Shown: one piece after another, positions 30,730-41,464 of the stretch | Layout of the letters: each line of letters begins with the position of its first letter | How positions within the stretch are numbered: the stretch's first letter is position 1 | NCBI GenBank assembly: GCA_001936135.1 | Contig: CP012814.1 | Coordinates: 620,001 to 684,000, forward strand | Direction: 5' to 3' | DNA: 64,000 bases | Origin: Saccharomycopsis fibuligera x Saccharomycopsis cf. fibuligera | Lineage: Eukaryota; Ascomycota; Saccharomycetes; Ascoideales; Saccharomycopsidaceae | Program-made: the position numbers and the translations under genes | Notes under the pieces: model-generated | Seen by the model: the letters and a program-made list of their open reading frames with translations, nothing else | Databases searched by the model: none | Told to the model about the DNA's origin: nothing

Positions 30730-30795
30730 GAATCTAAAATTTTTGATGTGGCGGAATCTCCGGTTTACAAAGATATTACGATTTGAGAAAGAAAG
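30688..30795 (+). repeat. 57-bp imperfect tandem duplication across the SWT1 stop codon
   Basis: Two copies of a roughly 45-bp block begin at 30688 and 30745. The 57-bp period is a multiple of three. Copy 1 encodes DVVELQVSKDIRI and the TAA; copy 2, in the same frame, reads DVAESPVYKDITI and ends in TGA. I estimate about 80% identity by eye. Confidence 0.75.
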
Positions 30796-31833
30796 AACAA
30801 GTATGTTTGGCTGTAATCTGGGACTAAAGAGAAGAAAACCCAAATAAGCATGATATGCGTGAATTTGATTTGCATGTGAGTATTACTAAGGAACAAAAAT
30901 ATTACTTATGGTTTGGTTTTTGGTTTTGGTTTAGTTGGGTTTTGTAGTACAGCGCTGACATAAGTTTCACCATTCATTATTCGTCATTCATTATCAATGT
31001 AAACTTTTGCTTGAATTCGATTTTTTGCTTGGCTTTCCTTTGAATAATTGATATTACTTAATGGCTGGTTTATTATTGAGTTTATTTTTATCATTTAGCA
31101 GATTATCAGAGTGTTGCCGTTGCTGTGGCTAAGTCAATGCGTCCTTTAAGAACTAGGCAAATTTGAGAATTTAGATAAATCCAAACGCATAACTAAACTA
31201 ATAAAATTCATGAACCTTGTAGAAAATTTAATAGATGTACTTACAAAATGACCACACCAAAACCAATTAGCGTATATATATATACATATTATATTTGATA
31301 ACTTTGATTCCCAGCTAAGCTAAACCAATCTGTAACATGATTCTACAATCAGTCTACCCTATTCCTTTCCCAGGTCTATTAATTTCTATTCTTTTACTCT
31401 TGCTTCTATCCTAGTCTATGCTATTAGCCTTACCTTTTGAGTGGATATCATTAACTTCCTTTTTCGATATATTTATTATTCTCTAACCAAGGCATTTCCT
31501 GAAGTTGGCTGTTTAAGCAGGAGCAATCGCTGATTCTATCAAGTTGTATATGATTAATACACCATCGCTTGGTCTCCCAATCACCTTAGTCACATAATCC
31601 TCTATATCTTGGAGTATATTTTCTTGCATGCATACAGTCAAAACTAAGTCTATATTCTTATAGGCACATAGAAAGAGTATAAACAATTTCCTTAAAGCAC
31701 TGAGGCCAAAGAAAAGTAAATAAGCCTCAAAAGAATGGACAAAATAAAAGTGCCAAAAAAAAAAAAAAGTTACCAACACCTATATTGAAAACCGAGCAAC
31801 AAAAATCAAAAAAGAGAAAAATGTAAAAAGAAA
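30730..31833. other. Intergenic SWT1 to tRNA-Tyr
   Basis: After the short duplicate of the SWT1 end, the remaining about 1 kb is A/T-rich (with a (TA)n run near 31273) and holds no ORF with protein features. The last 60 bp carry A tracts just beyond the 3' end of the minus-strand tRNA gene, which read as T runs on its strand and fit a Pol III terminator. Confidence 0.5.
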
Positions 31834-31921
31834 TCTCTCGGGGGTGATTCGAACACCCGATATCCAGATTAATGTTTTGAAATTACAGTCTGGCGCCTTA
31901 AACCAACTTGGCCACCGAGAG
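31834..31921 (-). tRNA. tRNA-Tyr(GUA) with a 13-nt intron
   Basis: Read on the minus strand, the acceptor stem CTCTCGG pairs with CCGAGAG, followed by discriminator A. The D arm is GCCAAGTTGGTTTAAGGC, and the T arm has GTTCGAATC. The anticodon stem CCAGA/TCTGG holds loop CTGTAAA with anticodon GTA. A 13-nt intron (TTTCAAAACATTA) sits directly 3' of position 37, as in all yeast tRNA-Tyr genes. The sequence closely matches the S. cerevisiae tRNA-Tyr pattern. A plus-strand T run is absent, but A runs downstream on the gene's own strand give the expected U-rich terminator. Confidence 0.97.
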
Positions 31922-32335
31922 GAAATCTGACTTCTGAGTTTTTTAGTAAGGTGATGGATGTAAGGTCTAAAAATATAAGATGCTTTTTTGAAAAAAAAGT
32001 TCATACCAAATTTTATATTTTCTACCGTTTATATAGAAATAATAAATCGATATTGTGTGTGAAAAAAAAAAAATTATCCTTTTATTTTTGGTTATACGCC
32101 ACAGATGTCTCCCTCGAGACACTTAAGGCACATAGACATAAAAGCCCAGCTCACCTGTAGAAAAGCACAAATTGCGCAAAACTTGTTTCTAGATAAAAGC
32201 GACCCATACTTGAAGCTTTTCAAAGCGAAAATACATAGAATATGAATTAGATAACACATCAGTGTTATCTTAGTGAGTGAAAGATGGTATTGAAGTGAGA
32301 CCCTTTTCTTCTAACTGTCGACAGCAAAGCAATGA

Positions 32336-32366
<31 letters not shown>

Positions 32367-33120
32367 AACAGGGTTGTGCTGGTTTATGATTTTAGTATTG
32401 TTTAACTTTTTTTTGGCTTCTATTTCGTTGTTACCATTTTGTTGGATTGCACAGAATCGCTTGGAAAATATTAAGAATCAAAATCATAGTTTTTTTTTGT
32501 ATCCTTTTGTGGTTTTTTAAGTGGTGTCTTGGTTGCTTTATTTTACAGAGTGTGCGGTTGGGCCTTATTCTAAAAAATAATCAATTTTATGTTTTGAGAC
32601 AAAAGATTTTTATTTTTGAAGGCATATGGCGTAGCTTGCTACAGCACGGAGTTAATACTTGCATATGTCTATGTAATTCTCTTAAAAGTTATTGATAATA
32701 AATGAGTGTCTAATCTTTTTTCAAATCTTTTGAGAAGTTCTAGCCACAATGCGAGGTAACATTTTTTATGATGAAAAAAAAAAAACGTAATTTTCGCAAG
32801 CTAAATGTTAAAAAAAGACTTTGCTGTATGGCTGGGAGCGCATCCCCATTTTTTTTATGACTTGACAGGTCAGACAAACATTTTTGGCAGTTTTGAGGTT
32901 TCAATGCTGATGGTTTGTATCACTCTTCGAGCAGAAGCACGTATTGCTAGTATGGCCTTTGGGAAGAAATTTATTTGTAGCCAGCATCATTTTTAGCTTT
33001 GTGTTCATAATAAACTTTTACACATCAAATATCTTTACGTTATAATAATTCATTACTTTATTTCATACTTACACATTAGCAGCGACAGCACCATTATATA
33101 TATATCTAATGATCCAAAAA
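31922..33120. other. Intergenic tRNA-Tyr to MDH1 3' end, with LTR relic and A28 tract
   Basis: About 1.2 kb lies upstream of tRNA-Tyr and downstream of MDH1. It holds an 80-bp LTR-like relic (32244-32323) and an A28 tract (32341-32368). The other open frames are translations of A/T-rich sequence and are not supported. Confidence 0.5.
32244..32323 (-). mobile_element. LTR-like relic, short copy
   Basis: This 80-bp block is the inverted partner of the element at 40908-41316. Read on the minus strand it starts TGTCGACAGTT, passes CTCACTTCAATACCATCTT and ends in the palindrome GATAACAC-NNNN-GTGTTATC followed by TAATTC. It lies about 320 bp upstream of tRNA-Tyr. The TG start, the second copy and the tRNA-proximal position suggest a fossil solo LTR. 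The retroelement family is undetermined; it is non-coding and old, judging by divergence of roughly 15-20% from its partner. Confidence 0.5.
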
Positions 33121-34128
33121 TTATTTAGAAGTTTGAGCAACAAAGTTGACACCCTTTTCAATGTTTTTCTTCAAAGTTTCTTTAGCAGCGGCAATCAATT
33201 CATCTTCAGCATCAGTAGTTTCACCAATACTGTGGTATTCCTTGATACCTTCTGGACCCAAAGTCACTGGAGTACTGAAGAACTTGACACCTTCTTTAGC
33301 GAAAACTGGGTTTTCAACATAAGAGTTTTCAACAACATCAGCTTCACCAGCAAGACCGTTAAGGACAGAAGCAGCGAATCTAGCACCAGCTTGAGCCATG
33401 GACAAAGTAGCGGAACCAGCACCGTTTTTGGCCTTGACAACTTCGTCACCACCAAATTGAATTCTGTTAATCAAAGCATCCAATTTGTCCTTTGGCAAAG
33501 ATTTGTGAGTAGTTTGAGAAATCAATGGAACGATAGTAACACCAGAGTGACCACCAACAACATTGACTTTTTCTTGAGTTGGGTTGGTACCAGCAACTTC
33601 AGAAATAAATCTGCTAGCTCTAAGGATATCCAAAGTGGTGACACCAAACAATTTCTTTGGGTTGTAGACACCTTTCTTTTGCAAAACTTCAGCAACAATT
33701 GGAACAGTAGAGTTGACTGGGTTAGAAATAATCAAAAGAGCAGCATTTGGAGAGTGTTCAGCAGCAGCAGCGGCCAAGTCTCTGACAATAGAAGCATTGG
33801 TATTGAACAAGTCATCTCTAGTCATACCTGGCTTTCTTGGAACACCAGCTGGGATAACAACAACATCAGCGCCTTTAAGAGCTTGAGCCAAACCTTCATT
33901 TTCTGGAGAGTAACCCTTGACAACACTGTTGGTTGGAACATGGGAAACATCAGCAGCGACACCTGGAGCACCACGCAAGTCATAAAGGGCCAAATCGGTG
34001 ACCTTGTGGTTAAGTTTCAAGAGAAGGGACAATGGTTGACCGATACCACCACCAGCACCAAGGACGGAGACCTTGTAGTTAGCGGCAGCGGTAGAAGAAA
34101 AAGCACGACGGGCGACTCTGGAGAACAT
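33121..34128 (-). CDS. MDH1: Mitochondrial malate dehydrogenase
   Basis: I start at ATG 34128 ([22 protein letters not shown]), giving 335 aa. The frame is open further upstream, but residues there are leader-like. The first about 17 residues form a basic presequence without acids. The Rossmann loop GAGGGIG is at 24-30. Substrate arginines lie in [12 protein letters not shown]. The catalytic region is [16 protein letters not shown], and [11 protein letters not shown] is also conserved. The enzyme interconverts malate and oxaloacetate with NAD in the TCA cycle. The C-terminus (QTSK) is not a PTS1 signal, so this is the mitochondrial rather than the peroxisomal form. Leu codons are almost all TTG/CTT, as expected of high expression. 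A CCAAT box lies about 200 bp upstream (34329-34333). Confidence 0.97.
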   Translation of the reverse strand: MFSRVARRAFSSTAAANYKVSVLGAGGGIGQPLSLLLKLNHKVTDLALYDLRGAPGVAADVSHVPTNSVVKGYSPENEGLAQALKGADVVVIPAGVPRKPGMTRDDLFNTNASIVRDLAAAAAEHSPNAALLIISNPVNSTVPIVAEVLQKKGVYNPKKLFGVTTLDILRASRFISEVAGTNPTQEKVNVVGGHSGVTIVPLISQTTHKSLPKDKLDALINRIQFGGDEVVKAKNGAGSATLSMAQAGARFAASVLNGLAGEADVVENSYVENPVFAKEGVKFFSTPVTLGPEGIKEYHSIGETTDAEDELIAAAKETLKKNIEKGVNFVAQTSK

Positions 34129-35210
34129 TTTCAAAAGAGGATTGATATTGTGGATTGGGGATAGGAGATTGTAACTGGGAAAGAAGAAAGGAGAGGAAAT
34201 GTCACGGAGTTGAAGAGTTATATATTTCAGTCGTCGGTGGACACCGGCGCATAGACCCACAAAGCGTGACTACGGAGACAAAGCTGCCGGCCGAACACCG
34301 CCGCCGGGAGATGATCATGTGATTATAGACCAATAAAGACACTTAAAATCATTTCCGGTTAAGGTTATATGGATCGAAATGTGCCGGAAGTGCGATCCGC
34401 ATGCGGTGCCAGCGTCGGTAATGCGGGTCTTTTGTCAGTATATCAATCAACAACGCTCCAACATCAGCACTAATCTGCTGTAGCTTACACAATGTAACTC
34501 CGGAAGATGGGATCTTTCCTCTCAACGCTTGGTTTTTTGGCTGATTGTTTTTGGGAGAAACCCCATTGAGAACCCTGATTTAGGCACGGGGCAATGCAAC
34601 ATCGCTGATCAAAGGGAGTACAGAGGTTATAGAATACACAATTGGTGTATGATGTGGTTTTAGTAATTGCCATTGTCATGTATGACAGGGTGTACTTTTC
34701 CTACTTTAGTTGTACAGCGTAGCATGTTATTTCAGTTGGTACCGGCTGGAAATGTTGACTGCAAGCTATTCCCCAAAGTTGATTCTAAAAATGTGGTAAT
34801 AATGACAGTGATAGTAATATCAAGAAATTTTGAAACAAAAGAAGAGGGTATGCAATAGAAAATGGCAAAATGGGTAAATGACAATATGCTAAAAAGACAG
34901 AATGAATGAAGTAGTGACAAAATGACAAATATCAGACTTAACACGGACAGAACATGTAAAATAAATGATAGAGGGGAGTAAGTGAGTTACAAAAAAAAAA
35001 AAAAAAAATGAAAAAAATGAAAAAAATGAAAAGATAAAATAAGTAAAGTATCAATATAAAGTATGACAATGATCAGTAGATTACAGAAAGCTGAAATTGA
35101 GTAAGAAAAACAAATAATATACAGTGTGACTAGGCCCATCTATACCAAAGGCCTGACCACATTTATTATACAAAAAACTTTTAATGATGACACATTTAAG
35201 CTTCGAATCT
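34129..35210. other. Intergenic, MDH1 promoter and NEJ1 3' end
   Basis: This 1.08-kb region lies between two minus-strand genes. The half near MDH1 is GC-richer, with a CCAAT box and TATATATT near 34219-34226. The distal half is A-rich with an (ATGAAAAA)n track at about 35008-35032. I see no gene. Confidence 0.5.
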
Positions 35211-37118
35211 TCAATCTAACCTTGGAGCCTTGATTGGCTTTTTTGATTTCTTGTTAAATTTGCGTTTTCTAGATATTGAGTCTCCAGTAGCAAGGATTTT
35301 TCTTGGTGATTTGCGATGAGGTTGCTGCTGCTGCTGCTGCTGTTGTTGTTTTTGTTGCTGTGGCAGTACTGATCTTTGTGAAGTTGCTGCTGAAGTAGAT
35401 GCCGACAGAGTAGGCCGTGGTTCAAGGTGAGCGTGAGAGTGAGAGTGAAAGTGAGAGTGAAATTCATGTTGTGATTGACGAGCTTCTAAGAATTCCTTCA
35501 TTGAAGAGTTAGTGTGTTGATACTGGTACACGTCTCTTGAAGCATTCCCTTCATCATTTGCTAGGTGTTTAGTATTGTTATACTTCACATCATCGCCTTC
35601 GCCGTTCATATCCAAAGGATCATTTCCGTTCTCGTTCTCATTTTTATTTTCGGTTGTCGTAGCTTCTGCGTCGGAATCAATATCAGTGAAATCATCAAGA
35701 TTCTCTCCATTATTTGCATCGCGTTCCAGGTTGGCAAAATTGTAATTTTGTTGTTTCCCATTTGACTCACTTGATGGGTTTATTGTCAAATTTGGAATTT
35801 TATCCTTATCAAGATTGGAATGACCTTCAATTATTTGTTGTCTTTTTAATGATGGTGACATTGGAATCTTCATAATTCTTTGATCATCACCGTCTTTTTT
35901 GATGTCAACATAGTCAGTGAATGATTGTGATAAATTCTCCACCAAATTGTCATCTCTATGCCAATTAGCATCAGTAGCGGGACCATGAGAGATGTCATTG
36001 ACAAAAGGGTGAAGACTAGAATTGGCCCGCTTTTTGGCTTTCCTTTTAGATGGAGAAGATGGACTAACACTGCCAAGATGTTCAGCATATTCATCATCGT
36101 CAACATCAGTGGCATACTGTTCTAATTTGGTTTTCTCTTCGTCATTATTGTAGTTGTAAAATTTCTCTTCACTGATGCTTCCGTCTTCAATACTACTTCT
36201 AGTTACAAAATCAGTAGTATGATTTGGTTGTTCATCATTGAACAAATTTTCTAACTGTGATTGATGTTGTTGTTGGCCTTCTTGCTCATCAGAATACGTT
36301 TGGTGTTGCAAATCTGCTGGTGGACAAAATCTTGGATCTTGAGAGTCATAATAATTTGCGCTGAATTCCCACAAGTCTGGATTGCGACTAACTTTATCAA
36401 TAACGCTCCAGATATCATTATGCTCCTGTTTGAGTTCATTTTTTATCTTCGAAATTTTCCAATTCTTAACCCAGTAATTGTAATTGAATTTTTGCAAGAT
36501 CTTGGCATTATGAGAAGTTTCACTACTGCCTTTGAATTTCATTACTTGGCCATTACCGTGCAACTGGTCCACCACTTCTAGTAAAAACTGGATAGCCCTA
36601 TCTTTTTCCTTTATCACTTCGACCAATGAGCTACTTTGCATGTCCATGCGGAAGACAATGTTAAATAAACTGAATTTTAACATCTTGAGCACTTTGGCTG
36701 CTGCTAATGGTGGAACAATATTGACATTGAAATCCCATTTAAATCCATTTTTTACCGCGATATTAAGGTACAATTGATGATTGACATCCTGATATGGGTT
36801 TGATTTATGCAAATGGAAATCGCAACGATATTGTCTTTGATAAACTTCATTGTCGTAAAATTGCTGAAACAAGCATCCGTTTAGCACCCCGACTACTTCT
36901 CTGACATGCGCTTCTTCTGTTAGTATCATGTTTCGTTTTCTGGCAATCTCGATAATGTCGTGGAAATATGCACTTTGAGTCCAAACGTTGTGGAAATCGG
37001 TGATGAAGAATTGGTAGCCTAGAAGATCATCTGTGTAGCCCATAGCGTAGTAATACGGCTGGGATTGACCATCAATTTTCAAAACTGACCAGTTGGTGGG
37101 GAACCCAACAGTGGTCAT
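35211..37118 (-). CDS. NEJ1: XLF/Nej1-like non-homologous end-joining factor
   Basis: The product is 635 aa without introns. The N-terminal about 230 residues form an XLF-like head and coiled stalk. TTVGFPTNWSVLKIDGQSQ, GYQFFITDFHNVWTQSA and REVVGVLNG match the position of the XLF head, and VVDQLHGNGQVMKFKG lies in a helical segment. The long C-terminal half is acidic and low-complexity (N, E, D, Q, S) and ends in a basic cluster RKRKFNKKSKKPIKAP, a plausible Ku/DNA-binding or nuclear import tail as in Nej1 and XLF. In the family it stimulates DNA ligase IV-Lif1. Much longer than S. cerevisiae Nej1 (342 aa). The assignment is by fold-level similarity and tail, hence moderate. Confidence 0.65.
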   Translation of the reverse strand: MTTVGFPTNWSVLKIDGQSQPYYYAMGYTDDLLGYQFFITDFHNVWTQSAYFHDIIEIARKRNMILTEEAHVREVVGVLNGCLFQQFYDNEVYQRQYRCDFHLHKSNPYQDVNHQLYLNIAVKNGFKWDFNVNIVPPLAAAKVLKMLKFSLFNIVFRMDMQSSSLVEVIKEKDRAIQFLLEVVDQLHGNGQVMKFKGSSETSHNAKILQKFNYNYWVKNWKISKIKNELKQEHNDIWSVIDKVSRNPDLWEFSANYYDSQDPRFCPPADLQHQTYSDEQEGQQQHQSQLENLFNDEQPNHTTDFVTRSSIEDGSISEEKFYNYNNDEEKTKLEQYATDVDDDEYAEHLGSVSPSSPSKRKAKKRANSSLHPFVNDISHGPATDANWHRDDNLVENLSQSFTDYVDIKKDGDDQRIMKIPMSPSLKRQQIIEGHSNLDKDKIPNLTINPSSESNGKQQNYNFANLERDANNGENLDDFTDIDSDAEATTTENKNENENGNDPLDMNGEGDDVKYNNTKHLANDEGNASRDVYQYQHTNSSMKEFLEARQSQHEFHSHFHSHSHAHLEPRPTLSASTSAATSQRSVLPQQQKQQQQQQQQQPHRKSPRKILATGDSISRKRKFNKKSKKPIKAPRLD

Positions 37119-37549
37119 TGCGCTTTAGTAGTGATATATTGTAGTTTATGGGGTATGAAGGATTGAAGTTGAGAAGTTGGTCTTATTAGTGGGGTATAAC
37201 GGAGTGGTGAGGTGGTCAAGTGTTTATAGAAATTTGCTTATATATATTGATATTTCCTGTAGCTAAAAATAAAGTACTCAACTTTGAAAGGTGTTGGCAG
37301 GAGCTGCTGCAATCTGCGGTGCTCCCTCTCTCCATTTACCGTAACGGTTGATGTTAAAACTGAATTGGATGTAATATACTTTAGACGGCCTTCTGCTTTT
37401 GAATATTTTGCATCTCATTGAGTTGACATATGCGCCATTATGCATATTGTTGCTGTGTATCACGTGCGGTATTGTTTTGGTGGCCACAAGCATCGCAAAC
37501 CACGTTTAACGCCAAACAGATACTAGAGGGACATGATGAGGTATAATTG
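37119..37549. other. Divergent promoter NEJ1 / SEY1
   Basis: This 431-bp region lies between divergent genes. It contains TATATAT near 37240 and CACGTG at 37459-37464. I see no gene. Confidence 0.5.
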
Positions 37550-40126
37550 ATGAAGAAACTGCAACACCAAACACATACCCAAACACGTAAAGACACACAT
37601 ATTAACGACCATTTGACCATGCTGGGCCAAACGCAATTGACATTGTCAAACGACTCTATCCAGATTGTTGGGGAGGACCAGGTCTTCAACAAGGATATCT
37701 TGTCCTACATCAAGAGCATCACTTCAAAGGACATAGGCTTCAATTACCATATAATATCAGTGTTTGGCTCCCAATCGACAGGAAAATCTACTTTGCTTAA
37801 TACTTTGTTTGGTACAAAGTTTGATGTTATGAATGAGGCCAAGAGACAGCAGACTACTAAAGGAATATGGCTAGCTTATGCATCACAGATTGCCTCACAT
37901 CAACAAAATATAACTAACCAGTCTAATGATGATAATGATGATTCCACCACTGCAGCAGACAACTTCAAGCCTAATAATGACAAAAATATCTTGGTTATGG
38001 ATGTTGAAGGTACTGATGGTAGAGAAAGAGGCGAGGATCAAGATTTTGAGCGTAAGGCTGCCTTGTTTGCCTTGTCCACATCTGAGATCTTGATTATTAA
38101 TATTTGGGAACATCAAGTTGGTTTATATCAAGGAGCTAACATGGCATTATTGAAGACGGTTTTTGAAGTGAATTTATCATTGTTTGCTAACAGCAATCCA
38201 AAAAAATGTTTGTTATTGTTTGTCATTAGAGACCATGTTGGTACCACTTCTTTGGATAGTTTGGCTGATGTGTTGACTGAAGATTTGAACAGAATTTGGG
38301 GTCAGCTTAACAAGCCAAATAATTTGAAAGACAGCAAACTTTCGGACTATTTTGACTTGGGATTTACTTCTTTACCCCATAAGCTTCTTCGTCCAGAGGA
38401 GTTTATTGATGATGTTGGCAAATTAGGTGACCGTTTCATTGGTGAGGATACTTATTTCAAATCCAAATATCATAAGCAAGTGCCATTTGATGGCTGGACG
38501 GTGTATTCCGAAAACATTTGGGACCAAATTGTTCAAAATAAAGAATTGGATTTGCCTACTCAACAAATCTTGGTTTCAAGGTTCAGATGTGACGAAATTG
38601 TCAATGGCTCCTACGAAATTTTTGAGTCAAATTTTAAGAAATTGCTTCCAAATTTTGACGGTAAAAGTCTACCGAAGCAAGCTGAGGGTTTCGACATTAG
38701 CAAAATCTTTCTTTCTTTGAAAAAAGAGCCCCTAGAAAATTATGATCAGTTGGCTTCAAGATACACCAAAAGCGTATATCTTGATAAGAGAAATCAATTG
38801 ATTGAAAAAATCGATCTTCATTTGACTACAGTGTACAAGATCCACTTAACGGATTTGAAAAAGTCAGCCTTAAGTTTGTTCAATTCCAAAGTTACTACTT
38901 TGAAGAAAGCTGGTAAAATATCATTTGACAAAATAATAGAAACTGCATTATCTGAAAGTTTGCAGTATTTTAAGGATAATTTGGTCTCGTCAGAAACCAC
39001 GCCAAGTGATGGTGATAATAAAATTCAAACTAACGAAAGTAAAGCGTTTAAGTCTGAAATTGAATATGACGATTTGGAAAAATCACTTTACGAAGCTGCA
39101 GAAATACAAAGGCAAAAAGAATTAAAAGCCCTTGTATTAAGATTTTTCAAAAAATTCAACCCACAATTGAAGGAAAAAATTATCTACTTGTTGAATTCAC
39201 CAAATGATAAGACTTGGGATGAAGCGCTTTTTGTTTTCCAAGATCTTTTGGAAAAAGGGTTAAAACAGTTCAAATCAAGTGAAGCCGACCAATTTGATTT
39301 TGGTTTAGGGCTTAGTGCTAAAAAAAATAAACATCTTTTGCTTAAAATAAAAAGAAATTCTTGGAAAAGTTTCCACACCATTATACATGATTATTTGAGC
39401 GAAGATAATGTTGTAAAAATTATGAGAGAAAAATTCGAAGACAAATTTAGATATGATGAAGAAGGTCTTCCACATGTTTGGAAAAATTCTGCACAAATCG
39501 ATATAAGTTTTAAAAACGCTAAACAAGACGCATTGACCATTTTGCCAATTTTGTCGTTAGCAAAGACAAGTGATAACCTAGAAATTATTCCAGAATTGCC
39601 AACTCCTGTTGCTGGCGATGATGATGAGGAGGAGGAAGATGATGATGATGAAAGCGATTTTGATCAGCAGAGTTTCTCTCATATACTTTCGGATATTCAG
39701 CAAAATAATGTTTCCAACAAATTCAAAAAGCAAGTTGATGTATTATACATTGAAGCTAAAAGATCTACCATACAAAGTATCACTGCCATCCCATACTGGA
39801 TTTACATTATCATTGTTGTCTTGGGATGGAATGAATTCATGGCCATTATCAAAAACCCATTATATTTTTCATTTTTAGCAATTTTATTGGTCTCTGCATA
39901 TTTCATCCATCAATTGAACTTGTGGGGTCCAGTGCGAATTGTTGTTGAAAACACCGTTAATGAAACTGTTAAAGTTACCAAATCAAAATTGAAGGAAATT
40001 TTAGTGGATGAAGATGATTACTTCCTTAGTAATAAGACTACTAGAACAAGCGATGAAAAGTCTAGTAGTGATGAAAAAGTCACGGAATCTATTCTATTGC
40101 AGGATTTAGATGAAAAAAAGTTATGA
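37550..40126 (+). CDS. SEY1: ER membrane-fusion GTPase Sey1 (atlastin/RHD3-like)
   Basis: The product is 858 aa from the first ATG (37550). The in-frame ATG at 37619 (MLGQTQLTLSNDSIQIV) aligns better with the usual family start and would give 835 aa. The GTPase domain has the P-loop GSQSTGKST (73-81), the switch region KRQQTTKGIW, the G3 motif DVEGTDGRERG and RDHVG in the G4 position. A three-helix-bundle middle domain follows. An acidic tract (DDDEEEEDDDDESD) precedes two hydrophobic segments near the C-terminus (about 745-790; IPYWIYIIIVVLGW and YFSFLAILLVSAYF). A cytosolic tail ends it. Sey1 drives homotypic fusion of ER tubules. Only one CTG codon is apparent in this long gene. Confidence 0.95.
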   Translation: MKKLQHQTHTQTRKDTHINDHLTMLGQTQLTLSNDSIQIVGEDQVFNKDILSYIKSITSKDIGFNYHIISVFGSQSTGKSTLLNTLFGTKFDVMNEAKRQQTTKGIWLAYASQIASHQQNITNQSNDDNDDSTTAADNFKPNNDKNILVMDVEGTDGRERGEDQDFERKAALFALSTSEILIINIWEHQVGLYQGANMALLKTVFEVNLSLFANSNPKKCLLLFVIRDHVGTTSLDSLADVLTEDLNRIWGQLNKPNNLKDSKLSDYFDLGFTSLPHKLLRPEEFIDDVGKLGDRFIGEDTYFKSKYHKQVPFDGWTVYSENIWDQIVQNKELDLPTQQILVSRFRCDEIVNGSYEIFESNFKKLLPNFDGKSLPKQAEGFDISKIFLSLKKEPLENYDQLASRYTKSVYLDKRNQLIEKIDLHLTTVYKIHLTDLKKSALSLFNSKVTTLKKAGKISFDKIIETALSESLQYFKDNLVSSETTPSDGDNKIQTNESKAFKSEIEYDDLEKSLYEAAEIQRQKELKALVLRFFKKFNPQLKEKIIYLLNSPNDKTWDEALFVFQDLLEKGLKQFKSSEADQFDFGLGLSAKKNKHLLLKIKRNSWKSFHTIIHDYLSEDNVVKIMREKFEDKFRYDEEGLPHVWKNSAQIDISFKNAKQDALTILPILSLAKTSDNLEIIPELPTPVAGDDDEEEEDDDDESDFDQQSFSHILSDIQQNNVSNKFKKQVDVLYIEAKRSTIQSITAIPYWIYIIIVVLGWNEFMAIIKNPLYFSFLAILLVSAYFIHQLNLWGPVRIVVENTVNETVKVTKSKLKEILVDEDDYFLSNKTTRTSDEKSSSDEKVTESILLQDLDEKKL

Positions 40127-41464
40127 AATCTTATGAAAATTTGCACTAATTGATTGTGGTCTGACTATTTCTTGTCATTTTTTTTTCTTCTTGTTTCATT
40201 TTTTTTCTTTTTTTTTGTGATATTCATATTAACTGATCATATATAACGAGTAGCATACTGGCATGGATGATTCTATACGACTTAACTCATTTGTTTTTTA
40301 ATGCTTGGTTTGCTATCTGTCTTTTTTTTTTGTTTTACTTTGTTTTGTATTTGTGTAAAGTTTCCTTTATTTCAAATCAAAAAAAAAAAAAAAAAATTAA
40401 AAAATCAAAATGTTGCTTTCTTCTTACGTTATGTTTTACTGTATTTGTGTATTGTAAGTATACTTCTGTCAAAATAAAATTCATCATTAAAGCACAGATA
40501 CGTGCGGCACAATCAATCTATAGAATAAAGCAAAGCAACTAAGTATATAAGAATTACAGGCAAGTGCTATTATTTGAAACTCAATCTCATTTTATCAAGT
40601 ACTAATTCCTAGCCCTAAAGTGTGCGTGTGTGTATTTGGGGAGAGTTTCTAAAAGAACTCTGATAATACCGCATATATTGGTAGTTGTTTTAATTATCAT
40701 TATGAATGATAATAATTTTTAGAATGTCTTTGGAGAATTAGAAAATATAACCATGAACTTTGAGCACAGTTATATGCTTATTTCATCTCTCGAGAGGTCT
40801 TTAAATAAAATGCTTTATGGTTTGATTTGCTAACAATATATACTTGATGAAAAATATAATCTTATAGACTTATTTAAATAGTATATGCAGTAAAGTTCAG
40901 TTGCCGATGTCGTCAGTCAAAAAGAAAGGGCCTCACTTTAATACCATCTTCCATTCTTACGGGCCTGAGCGCCTTTCATTTCTTTAGAGCCCATTATTTA
41001 ATTGTAAAAGCCTTGTATTTCTAATATAACTAAATAGTAAAAATATATAACAATATTGGGTTGAACCGTATATATATAATAATAAGACTGAACAAAACAC
41101 ATATTAGCGTTGAGCAATTGATATAAGTAAATAGGCAATATGACTCATACCAAATATTGTATTATATGAAATGTGCATATTGTAGAATCAAATAGGAAAT
41201 GATAGAAAAATATTAAGTAAATAATATGACGTATTCGTACGTCGATCTAAAGGTCTAGAACTCAATGTTCGTCACATTCACTAAGATAACACTAATGTGT
41301 TATATAATTCATTACAGTGGTGATGTAGTAAATAAGACTAGAGATTGGAACGGTTTTCCAATCCACCAATATTGAGTGTCAATACGCCCTGGTTTCCGAA
41401 TTGTTATCTAACTTTAGCCTGTAAACTGAGATTTTTGAACCTATAAATCTTTCTTGTATCAAGT
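40127..41464. other. Intergenic SEY1 to tRNA-Leu with LTR-like element
   Basis: T-rich 3' sequence of SEY1 comes first, with a 17-base A tract near 40380. A 409-bp LTR-like element (40908-41316) follows, and then about 150 bp leading to tRNA-Leu. No protein gene is supported. Confidence 0.5.
40908..41316 (+). mobile_element. LTR-like relic, long copy, possibly a nested pair
   Basis: The element starts TGTCGTCAGTC and ends AATTCATTACA (TG...CA), with the palindrome GATAACAC-TAAT-GTGTTAT near its end. It shares its outer parts with the short copy at 32244-32323 in opposite orientation. The inner 318 bp (40957-41274) have no counterpart there and are flanked by a 5-bp direct repeat CATTC. They may be a second insertion (ends TTACG...CGTCA) inside an older LTR-like block, or the block may be one LTR of which the other copy is a shortened relic. 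It stands about 150 bp upstream of tRNA-Leu. The family is undetermined; no internal coding region is present, so it is a solo fossil. Confidence 0.5.

Noticed and set aside
31513-32004. Two short minus-strand frames around tRNA-Tyr
   Set aside because: One runs through the tRNA gene itself and both translate A/T-rich sequence; neither looks like protein.
33109-34164. A 351-codon frame on the plus strand across MDH1
   Set aside because: It is antisense to the clearly conserved MDH1 gene; strong codon bias there leaves the opposite strand open. Its Ser/Asn/Phe-rich translation has no family features.
32244-41316. The inverted repeats flanking 32.2-41.3 kb as a centromere
   Set aside because: Some Candida centromeres are flanked by inverted repeats, but here the repeats share only about 80 bp and the interval holds MDH1, NEJ1 and SEY1, so LTR relics beside tRNA genes explain them better.
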